A stretch of DNA of 64,000 bases from Micavibrio sp. UBA2638 (GTDB lineage: Bacteria; Pseudomonadota; Alphaproteobacteria; Micavibrionales; Micavibrionaceae): NCBI GenBank assembly GCA_002359735.1, contig DENS01000001.1:182878-246877 (forward strand), given 5' to 3'. Shown here piece by piece: positions 26,765 to 36,900 of this stretch (its first letter is position 1; each line of letters opens with the position of its first letter). Both the position numbers and the translations under genes were made by a program. The notes beneath the pieces are model-generated. The model was not told where the DNA came from and made no database searches. It saw only the letters and a list, made by a program, of their open reading frames with translations.

Positions 26765-29245
26765 TTACACCTCTGTCTGCTCGGCCGCGGTGCCGTATTG
26801 GCGCGCCTGTAATTTACGGATAACCTCATCTTTCGGGCCATAGGCCACAAGGCGGCCACGGTCAATCAGGATTAATTTATCAACAAGACCCAACATCGCG
26901 CCTTTATGCGTAATCAAAATAGTGGTTTTGCCTTCACAGAGTTTGGACAATCTGGCCTTTAAACGGTTTTCAGAAGCCGGGTCCATTGAGGCGGTCGGCT
27001 CATCCAACACCAAAATCGGTGGGTCATATAATAACGCGCGCGCAATGGCGACGGCCTGACGCTGTCCACCGGAAAGCGATTCACCGCGTTCCCCGACCGG
27101 AGTATCCAACCCGGCTGATGAATCTTTTAAAAACTCCATTACGCCGGAAAGCTCCGCCGCCTTTAATACAGCACGGTCAGGGGCGGTTTCATGACCCATC
27201 GTGATATTGTCCCGCACAGAACCAAAAAACAGCTGCGGGCTCTGTTGAACGGCACCAACATTGCGGCGCAAATCACCCGGATCAATCTGACGAACATCTG
27301 TGCCATCAATCTGAACGGATCCGCTGGTGGGTTCATACAAATTAACCAAAAGCCGTTCTAAGGTGGTTTTACCGGACCCAACAGCGCCAATAATACCAAC
27401 GCGGTCCCCTGGCTTGATTGTAAAGCTGAGATTATTAACAGCAGGCGTAGTCTGGTTCGGGTAATTAAAGATAACCTCACGAAACTCTACTTCACCCCTA
27501 CAATCAGGCATAGGCACAAAATGCTTGCCCATTGGGCGCTCCACCGGCTTTTTCATCAGCTCATCCAAGTGGAATAAAGCCTCTTTCGACTGATTATAAC
27601 GCGTCATCAATCCGGCCACTTGTGCCAATGGCGCCATGGCCCGGCCCGAAATAATAACACAGGCAATCAAGGCCCCCATGGACAGCTGGGCATCGGCAAT
27701 CAAAAACACCCCGACAATAACAATCAAAACACTTACGACCTGCTGTACGAAAACGGCCCAATTCTGCGCAAAGGCCGATAAACGGCGGGATTTAACGGCG
27801 GTGCGTGACGCTTTATCCGTTAACTCTTCCCATTGACGTTGCGTATGACCTTCCGCGGCCTGCACTTTTATAGTTTCCAACCCGATAATCGTTTCAAATA
27901 ACAGGGCGTTTTTTAACGCGCTTTCGTTTAAAGACTGGCGTATGACTTTTGATAAAGGTTTTTGCAGCAAAAACCCCACTCCAATGACCACAGGAATGGC
28001 CGCCAAAGGCACAAACGCAATCGGACCACCGATTAAGGCAATAAAGCCGATAAAAATAAGCACAAAAGGCAAATCAACAATTGTGACCATTGTGGCCGAT
28101 GTAAAAAAATCGCGTAAAGTTTCAAATTCCCGCATATTACTGGCCAAGACGCCCGCGCTTGGGGGGCGCGCCGTCATGGTCATGCCCAAAATTTGTTCAA
28201 ACAGAGAGGCCGATATTTGCACATCGGCCTTACGACCCGCCACATCCAACAAATGGGCCCGCAAATTTTTTAAAAGGAAATCAAAGACATAGACAACCAA
28301 AATACCGGCGGCCAGAACCCACAGCGTGTCAAAGGCATTATTTGGCACCACCCTGTCATAGACATTCATAATGAAGATCGATCCGGCAATGGCAAAGATA
28401 TTAATCATGATCGCGGCAATAAAGACCTCGGTATAAAGCACCTTATTCTTCTTAAGCGCGGCCCAGAACCAATCCCGGGCATTGTCTATCTCGGCCGGGC
28501 CGGCCCGTTCATCACTGCGGGCGATCGGGCGCACAAAGAATGCATATCCCGTATACAATTTCTTTAACTCGGCCAGCGTTATAACCTGTTTTTCATCCTT
28601 GGTCTCGGGAAACTGCACCGTAAATTTAGTATCCGGGTCCAACTCTATTTCTGCATTGCTTTTAGATTTATGCGGAGCCTTGGCTTTACCGGAAGGAAAT
28701 TCGATTGACCATATAACGCAGGCCTGCCCTTGTTCCAGGGTAATGATACAGGGTAAATTCGGTGCAATGGCCAATGATTCCAGCGAACGTTCAACCAAAT
28801 TCGCGCGCATATCCGCGCGCTCCGCAGCCCGCAAGAACAACAAGGGCGTAATACCGGCCTTACCAATCGGTAAACCGGCCGTTAACGCCGCAATAGACGT
28901 ACGCCGCCCATAATAACCGGCCAGAACGCGCAAACATTCAACCAAAGGGTTATGCAAGGCAAGCCGGTCCGATTGAAGCGGCCATTCATTGCTATCATCA
29001 GCGTAGCTTTCATTCGGCTTCTGGTCAGCAGAGGCATCTGAAGAAGATGCAGAGGAAGACGAAGACTGAGGGGACTCAGTGGATGCAGAGGCCTGCGTGT
29101 CTTTCGCATCAGGTTCCCCGGAAGAAGAAGCATTAAAAGATGCGTTAGAATCAGAAAGGCCGCCTTCCTGTTCGGGGGATGCATCCCCCTTTACGTCAGC
29201 GGCCTTAATTTTATCTGTTTTACTTTTTTTATCGGGATCGTTCAC
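26765..29245 (-). CDS. Type I secretion ABC exporter with C39-like domain
   Basis: An 826-residue exporter. The first 85 residues are a low-complexity Ser/Ala/Asp-rich tail. Residues about 95-235 resemble the C39 peptidase fold but without the Cys-Gly active-site signature, so a substrate-docking C39-like domain as in RTX exporters. A six-helix membrane domain (about 265-545) follows, then an ATPase domain with Walker A GAVGSGKTTLE, signature LSGGQRQAVAIARAL and Walker B ILVLDEPTAS. It most resembles LapB/LssB-type exporters of large adhesins. Middle gene of the secretion operon. Confidence 0.95.
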   Translation of the reverse strand: MNDPDKKSKTDKIKAADVKGDASPEQEGGLSDSNASFNASSSGEPDAKDTQASASTESPQSSSSSASSSDASADQKPNESYADDSNEWPLQSDRLALHNPLVECLRVLAGYYGRRTSIAALTAGLPIGKAGITPLLFLRAAERADMRANLVERSLESLAIAPNLPCIITLEQGQACVIWSIEFPSGKAKAPHKSKSNAEIELDPDTKFTVQFPETKDEKQVITLAELKKLYTGYAFFVRPIARSDERAGPAEIDNARDWFWAALKKNKVLYTEVFIAAIMINIFAIAGSIFIMNVYDRVVPNNAFDTLWVLAAGILVVYVFDFLLKNLRAHLLDVAGRKADVQISASLFEQILGMTMTARPPSAGVLASNMREFETLRDFFTSATMVTIVDLPFVLIFIGFIALIGGPIAFVPLAAIPVVIGVGFLLQKPLSKVIRQSLNESALKNALLFETIIGLETIKVQAAEGHTQRQWEELTDKASRTAVKSRRLSAFAQNWAVFVQQVVSVLIVIVGVFLIADAQLSMGALIACVIISGRAMAPLAQVAGLMTRYNQSKEALFHLDELMKKPVERPMGKHFVPMPDCRGEVEFREVIFNYPNQTTPAVNNLSFTIKPGDRVGIIGAVGSGKTTLERLLVNLYEPTSGSVQIDGTDVRQIDPGDLRRNVGAVQQSPQLFFGSVRDNITMGHETAPDRAVLKAAELSGVMEFLKDSSAGLDTPVGERGESLSGGQRQAVAIARALLYDPPILVLDEPTASMDPASENRLKARLSKLCEGKTTILITHKGAMLGLVDKLILIDRGRLVAYGPKDEVIRKLQARQYGTAAEQTEV

Positions 29246-29264
29246 AGATCATCCTTTTATAATT

Positions 29265-30743
29265 TTAACGGGCTTCCATTCTTTCTTCGAATGTCCATTT
29301 GTCATTCTCACTGACCAGACTTTCGCGCGGATATGACACCTCCAATGATGGAAGAAGTTCACCTTTCAGGGCCAATAAACGATAAATCGCCAGCATTTCC
29401 AAAAATTCTGAATTCACTGTATTCGAACGGGAAACAAACAATTCATTTTGTGAATCCAGAACATCTAACAGTGTACGACGATCAAGGTTAAATTGGTCTT
29501 TATAGGCTTTTACAACTTCGGTATTGGCGTCAGCCTGAGCGGCAAATTGGCGTGCGCGTTCACCGGCGGCCACCATGGAAGCCCATGTTTGACGGACATC
29601 ATTCTCCAAAGAGCGGGCCGCTTCGGCACGGGATTCTTTAGATTGTTGATGACGGTGAATAAATTCACGAGAACGCGCCATATCGGCACCACCGCGATAC
29701 AAATTCCAGTTCATAACAACCAGAGCAGATGCGCTGCGGTCACGACCTTCAACACCGCCCAAATCATGCCCCTGACGTGCATTCAACTGCAAATCAACCT
29801 GCGGGTAAAATGTTGAGCGTGTTTTCAAAGCCTCAGCATAGGCCACTTCGATATCCGCGGCAAAAATATCCAATGTCGGGCTATGGGCCAATGATTGTAA
29901 CACTTCCTGATCCACATCTTGCGCCAGCAAATCATAAGGAATGACCGGCAATGTCAGATCACCGGGCGCATCACCAACTTCCTGACGATAACGGGATTCA
30001 GCGTTACGCAAGGACTGCATTGTATCGGTTACAGTTGCGCGGGCCTGTGACAAACGGGCCTTGATCTGTTCCAGATCAGCCTGCGTTGAACGTCCGGCAC
30101 CAACGCCATCTTCAACCAAATCCATAATGGCAATATGTTCCGCCGCATTCTGACGGGCAATCATCAATAACTGACGTTGGCGCAACACTTCAAGATATGA
30201 TTCAACAATGGCCAAACCGACAAGTTCCGCGGTTTCACGAACGCGATTGGCCGATGATGCAACACGGGCCTCCTGACGCTCCACTTCGTATTTTGTTTCA
30301 AATCCATCGAACAACATTTGTGTCAGGGTCAAACCAACTTCATAACGCCACATGCTTTCTGTGTCGTCATCGTCAAGACCGCCGCGTGTACCCGGATCAT
30401 CGCTATATTCGTAACCGGTATCACCGTTCATATCAATGGATGGAAGGTATAGCGCCTCCCCCTGATTTAATTCTTCATCGGTTGCCCGTCTGCTGGCGGC
30501 AACAACCCCATACTCAGGATTGGTAGAAACCCCAATCGCCACAGCATCACGCAAGGTGGAAATTTTATTATTCGTCGCAGTAACCGGCGCTGGCGCACTG
30601 ACTGCCGCATCACTAGGCATAGGTGACATCATGTCATCCTGCGCCTGAACAGCAGGAGAAACCATGAACAATGTTGCGCCAAGAGCGCTACCCAAACCCA
30701 ATAAGCGCATTGTATTTTTTGAAATCACTGGAATTGTCCTCAT
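29265..30743 (-). CDS. TolC-family outer membrane channel of the secretion system
   Basis: A 492-residue outer membrane protein with an N-terminal signal peptide ending near residue 35 (SPAVQAQD). Two TolC-type repeats are visible: TLRDAVAIGVSTNPEYGVV with SIDMNGDTGYEY, and a later LAHSPTLDIFAADIEVAYAE with YPQVDLQLNA. QFNLDRRTLLDVLDSQNELF is the typical end of the second repeat. It is the first gene of the operon, 19 bases before the ABC gene, and completes the type I export channel. Confidence 0.93.
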   Translation of the reverse strand: MRTIPVISKNTMRLLGLGSALGATLFMVSPAVQAQDDMMSPMPSDAAVSAPAPVTATNNKISTLRDAVAIGVSTNPEYGVVAASRRATDEELNQGEALYLPSIDMNGDTGYEYSDDPGTRGGLDDDDTESMWRYEVGLTLTQMLFDGFETKYEVERQEARVASSANRVRETAELVGLAIVESYLEVLRQRQLLMIARQNAAEHIAIMDLVEDGVGAGRSTQADLEQIKARLSQARATVTDTMQSLRNAESRYRQEVGDAPGDLTLPVIPYDLLAQDVDQEVLQSLAHSPTLDIFAADIEVAYAEALKTRSTFYPQVDLQLNARQGHDLGGVEGRDRSASALVVMNWNLYRGGADMARSREFIHRHQQSKESRAEAARSLENDVRQTWASMVAAGERARQFAAQADANTEVVKAYKDQFNLDRRTLLDVLDSQNELFVSRSNTVNSEFLEMLAIYRLLALKGELLPSLEVSYPRESLVSENDKWTFEERMEAR

Positions 30744-30801
30744 TTTTTAAATCTGACAAGCTCGTTACCGAACTCATAATTAACTTACATTTATGCCTGT
30801 T

Positions 30802-30830
30802 TTAATAGACATATGCAAGAATATCTTCAA
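30802..30830 (-). promoter_or_regulatory. Candidate promoter of the type I secretion operon
   Basis: On the minus strand TTGAAG (30830-30825), a 17-base spacer and TATTAA (30807-30802). The leader to the ATG at 30743 would be about 50 bases. No strong ribosome binding site is seen before that ATG. Confidence 0.45.
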
Positions 30831-30833
30831 GAG

Positions 30834-30852
30834 GTTTTTTATCATAAAAAAC
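30834..30852. repeat. AT-rich palindrome upstream of the secretion operon promoter
   Basis: GTTTTTTA, three bases, then TAAAAAAC: perfect eight-base arms just upstream of the -35 box of the candidate operon promoter. It could be an operator or an AT-rich structural element. Confidence 0.5.
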
Positions 30853-30928
30853 AATGATGTATTTTTACAACATTAGGAAAAACCCGAAGACCCTTCCTCC
30901 ATATATCTTACAATTATACGGGAAATAA

Positions 30929-30961
30929 TTAAGCCGGTTCTTTGCAGCAGAACCGGCTTAA
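30929..30961 (-). terminator. Probable terminator of the large RTX gene
   Basis: A perfect 12-pair stem (TAAGCCGGTTCT against AGAACCGGCTTA) with a seven-base loop lies about 30 bases after the RTX stop. The following T-run on the minus strand is weak (ATTATTT), so termination may be partial. Confidence 0.65.
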
Positions 30962-30991
30962 AGAAATGTCATAAAACATTTTAAGACGTCA

Positions 30992-33900
30992 TTAAACGAT
31001 AATTCCGCCCTTGCTTGCCCCTGTTAAATCATCAAGAGTTACATCAACCCCTTCCAAAGTAACAAGCAACGTTGCAGCGGCCTGATCGCCACCACCGGCG
31101 GCATCAACATATACCTCTGTATCCGCGCCAGAAGAGGCCGTGAACACAAAGTCGCTCAAGCTATCGGCAAGACTGTCATATCCGGTCAGAACATCACCAA
31201 TATCCAGTGCATCGCCTTCCGACAAATCAAAATCGGTAACGGTATCCTGACCGCCATTTTCAGTAAACACAAATGTGTCGGCGCCTTGGCCACCGATCAG
31301 CGTGTCATTGCCGCCATTACCGACAATCACGTCATCACCGGCATCACCGTAAATGACATTATCATTATCATTACCATACAGATTGTCATTACCGATCGTT
31401 GTACCGTATTGATCACCATACAATGTCAGCGTGGCCGTTGATGTATCACCATCAGCATCGGTAATTGTGTAAGTAAAGGTATCAACAATATCTTCCACTG
31501 AGCCGGGATAGGTTACCTGAACATCGGCCAGCAACATCGACGCACCATCATAGAAACCGGCATCCGTTGAGTTAATGGAAACGCTTTCAATTAACTTTCC
31601 ACCGAAATCATCCGAAGACAATTCAAAATCGGCGTACCCGTTAACAATGATGGCCGGATCGAACTGGAATTCACCAATCTGCGATGTACCATCGGCAAAG
31701 TGAACCGTATAATCCAGTCCATATTCACCGTTGTTATTGTTGCTACCCAATTCAGAAATCGTCAAAATGACAGAGCTCGCATCCTGATCAAAGCTGATAT
31801 CGAATGTTTCCCCTTTCGGATAGATTTTATCACTGCCTGATGGGCTGGCAATACCAAGACCAGATCCGTCGGCGGTATCAACCCAGCTAATATCGTAATC
31901 ACCGACATTGGCAATCGCGACTGTAATCCCGTTATTGGTTATGCTGGTCTGATTACCATAAGCATCAGAAGCCGCCGGGTTCAAACGGGCACTAGTGCCG
32001 CCTGTAACCGTTGAGAGGCCGGGCTTCAAGGTATAGCTGTATTCACCATTTGCCGCAATTGTCAGGGTACCATATGTCCCGTCAACAACAGTGGAGCTTC
32101 CAACCAATACGGCATGACCATCAACATCCGTGACCAAAGTATCCGCATCCTGACTGAGCGTATCAGCAGCATTCGATCCGCCATTTTCACCGCTCAGAAC
32201 ATTACCGTCAGCCGATCCCTGCACCGGATTAATCGCACTCAGACTGGCATAAAGATCATTAGCATCCTGAACATCCAACGCTGTTCCATCGCTGTCAATC
32301 TGGCCCAAACGGCCCAGCGTTGTGGCATTAACACCAATACCAACGCCGACAACTTCGGTACTGAGTGATTGCAGCAAATCAATCTCGCTCACGGTATCGG
32401 TTGCTGTATTGCCATCAATCTCGGCCATTACCAGATCAGCAGACCCGGATGATGTACCGCCGCTATTATTCACATAGCGGTTTGGTTCCCCATCCGATAC
32501 GAAGTACGTATAGGTTTCGGCACCGGCAATCGGGCTATTGGCCGTATTGCCCTGCAGCCAGTCAATAGCAGATTGCATCGGGGCTTCATAATTTGTGAAC
32601 CCGCTGGCATTCATGCCATTGATAAAGTTAATGGCCGCGTTCAGTTCCGCATCCGAACTGACATTAAAGGTGGCAGAGGCCTGATCTGACGTTGCGAACG
32701 GCACAATGTGAACCTTAACACTGCCGCCTTTGTAATCATTATAATCCTGCAACAAATTAGAAACAGATGATTTCAAAAGGGCAATCTGTTCACCGGCCAT
32801 TGATCCGGACACATCCAGGATCAAGGCGATGTTAAAGTCTTTACCGATTTCTTCAATCTGATAGGCATTAATATCATCATGGGCCACCGGAGCATCATCA
32901 AAGACCTTCACTGTGATCTTGCCGGCGGCACTATCATTATCAGCATCTTTGACATTTACATCGAATTTCATGGTAATCACATCATCAGGATTTGTTGCAT
33001 CCGCATGATCCATTTGACCCAGCAATGTGAAATTATAATGACCATTATTTTCATTCAACTCCAGCGTAAAGATAGTCTCACCGGCGGCTTTACCGACATA
33101 GGAGTTACCCTCCACCGTGATCTCGATCGGTGTGCCATTTGATGTCAAAGCACCATTTTTTGCACCGGTAAAGGTCACATCATTGGCGTTACCAACCAGA
33201 TATGTCCCCGGACCGTCATTACCGAAATCTGCATCGACCTGACCGCTATCACTATCCTGATCCATTGTTGGAATAGTGAAATCAGTCTCATCAACAGACA
33301 GGTCTGTCGTGCTGAGAATAACAGGCTGGTCATCCGGAATGGTAATATTGATCGTCAAATTGGCAAACGCCGTATCACCATCGCCATCGGTAATTGTGTA
33401 TTTAAACACCTCCTGCAAAGCATCAGCCGTCGTCGAGGTCGCTGTCAATTTATAGGTGTAAGACCCATCCGCATTGATCATCAACGTACCATAGGCACCG
33501 TCAATTGTGGCTGTTCCCGTACCGGACAGGCTTTCCACATCTGACCCAAATTGAATGTGGGTCAAGGTTGTATCCTGATCGGCACTTAAAATATCAGCGG
33601 CGCCAGCCCCACCGTTCTGGCCGGTAATCACGTTACCACTGGTGGTACCATTCAATGGATTTGTTGATTGCAACGCGGCATCAAGATCATTGGGATCCTG
33701 AACATCCAACGCCGTTCCATCACTGTCAATCTGACCCAAACGGCCCAGCGTTGTGGCATTAACACCAATACCAACGCCAATTACCTCTGTGCTCAGCGAT
33801 TGCAGCAAGTTAATCTCGCTTACGGTATCGGTTGCTGTATTGCCATCAATTTCGGCCATGACCAGATCGGCAGACCCGGACGATGTACCCCCGCTATTAT

Positions 33901-36900
33901 TCACATAGCGGTTTGGTTCCCCGTCCGATACGAAGTACGTATAGGTCTCGGCACCGGCAATCGGCTGATCAGAACCATTTCCGCCCTGTAGCCAGTTAAT
34001 CGCAGACTGCATCGGGGCTTCATAATTTGTGAACCCGTTGGCATTCATGCCATTGATAAAGTCAATCGCAGCATTCAATTCGCTGTCCGATGTCACACTA
34101 AAGGAAGCCGAGGCCTGATTTGATGTGGAGAACGGAACAATATGAACCTTCACGTCACCGGCATTATAATTATTGAAATCCTGCAACAAATTAGAAACAG
34201 ATGATTTCAACAAATCAATTTTATTACCGGCCATAGACCCGGACACATCCAGAACCAGAACAATGTTGTAATCCTGATTAACCTGCGTTGCCGCAAAATC
34301 ATTGACATCATCATGGGCCACAGGACCGTCATCCAGAACATTAACCGTGATCGTCCCATCTTTCATATCGCCGTCACTGTCGGTGGCGGTAAAGCCAAAT
34401 GTAAATGGAATATCATCATTATGATCAGCCGCGCTCGGCCCATCAACCGGGTGATCAACCGTATCCAGCAATGTAAAGGTATATGTACTCTTTGCATCGC
34501 CATTGGCTTCAAAGCTAGGAGCATTGATCTGTAATGTAAACACATCACGTCCACCGGCCGTCCCTGTATAGGTGTTGGTTGCCGCATCAAAAGACACGGA
34601 AATTGTGTCGCCGTTGGATGTAATATTCTGCGGATTACCAAATGCGCCATTACCAACAATTGTGGCACCATTCGCATCATCACCGAAACTGACTTCGATG
34701 GTGTTACCGGCACTGTCCTGACCATTTGGCGCAACGAAGAAGTTGGTTTCATCAACGCTTACCGGGTCCGGATCTGCCAGAATCGGTTCGTCATCATCTA
34801 TCCAGGTCAGTGTGAACGGATCACGATCAGAATTGGTATTGTCTGATGCGTCGTATTCCTGATCATTGGGCTTGTCTGCTGTCAAAATAACCGCGTCCAG
34901 CTTTAAATCACCAACAAAACTATCGTCTCTAGGGGTAACAACCAATGCATCAACTTCAGCCGGGGCTAAAGAAACAACGCCGTTCACCGGAGCGCGCTCA
35001 ACACCATTTACTTTGAAGATGAAATCATTCATCTGGGTCTGATTGCCGCGGACCTCATACCCGGTGATGCTTTCAGATCCATCAAAATTATCAACGCCCA
35101 GCATGCCATTAATATCCACGCTCAATGCGGCTCCCTCTTCACCGCTATTATCGGCGGCGGTTACATCGGGTTTATCAGCAACGGCATCAACGATCACGTT
35201 AAAGCTGTCCGTGGCCGAATCAGATACCTGTAAAACACCTTCAGACGTTGTAACCGTGTCATTTGCGATGGCGGTAGCAATCATACCGGAAATATCCAGA
35301 TCACTCTGATCCAGCGGATCAAAGCTCAATACACCGTTATATTCTTTAACCCCTGCCGGCAATACAATTTCATAGCTGGCATTGGTGTTATCGGACCCGT
35401 CATCAACGCGGGTCCAGTTCTGACCATTCTGGCCAGTGGCGCCAAAGCCATTTTCTCCGCCTTCCAGACGCTCAAGATTGATGCCGTCAATGCGGATTGT
35501 CAGTGTCTCAGTATCAGACGCATTCGCGCCTAACTTGGCAAAAACCGGTACATCGACACTGAAATCTTCCTTCACCAGCGCATCGTCAACGCCATTATTG
35601 ACGACAATACTTGGCGGGTTGATAGTTGGGTCCCATGACAGGCGAATAACTTCCGAATCTGTCGCTGTATTATTCGTCGCGTCAAAATCAACGCCGTTCA
35701 GCTGCGTTTCCGCGGTATTCAAGGTGACCGTTACCTCAATTGTACCGGCATAATTCGTATCAACCGGCTTAATCTGCAAACCATTAAGGTCAGACTTATC
35801 CGTGAAAACAATATTACCGTTACTATCAAAGGTAATATTATTGTTGTCATTGGTTACGATAAAGTCAGCTTGCAAATCCGCAGCCGAGGACAAGATAATA
35901 TTCACGATAGATTCTGATCCATCATTCACATCACCGCCATTGTTTTCGATCAGCTGCTCACCCGTAAATACGTTCGAGATTTTGATATCCAGAGCCGTAT
36001 TTTCCACGCCGCCACTATCTTCAACTTTTAAATCCAACGGATCAGCAACCGCGTCCACATAAACATCAAAGCTATCTGGCGCAGAGTCGGCCGAGGTATT
36101 GGTCGCCGGTTCATAAGCCGAAGCCACAGCGCTCATACCCGTCAAATCAAGATCACTCTGGGCATCCGGGGTAAAGGTAAAGCTGCCGACATAGTTGGCA
36201 CCGCCATTATTCAGTGTAATCGTATACGATGCATCGGTCGCAAACTGGCCACCGGCATCTACACGTGTCCAGACTTCACCATCCGGGCCATTAGAGGGCA
36301 CAAATCCATTCGCGCCGCCCTGCAAAACAGATAAATCAATACCGGTTACCGTTAAGGTCAAAATCTCATTACCAGACCCATTGGCATCCAATGTACCGGT
36401 AACATCCATAATAACGCTGTTATCTTCATAGACATACCCATTATCAACATCACCATTCGGATTGGCATCACGCGGCTCAACCTCAACTTCCGGTGGTTTG
36501 GCCACAGGCTTCCATGTCAGTGTGATCACATCATTGTCCTGCGCGGTGTCATTCGTTGTATTAAAATCAACATCGCTGGCGTTATCACGCGTATTCAGTG
36601 TGATATCCAAATCAATTGACCCCACAAATTTCGGATCTTTCGGTGTAATTTGCAGATCAACCAGATCACCGCGATCCGCAAACACAATGTTACCATTGGA
36701 ATCCAAAGTAACCGGACCATTTACATTGGTAATGATGTAATCATTCAAATCAACCGCAGGATCAACCGGCGAGATGATAATATTAACAATACTTTCAGAC
36801 CCGTCATCGGTTCCAATACCGCCATTATTAACCTCTTCCCCTGTCAAGGCAGTCGGAATTTCAATATCCAGCGTTGCACCTTCCAGACCCGTATCATCCA

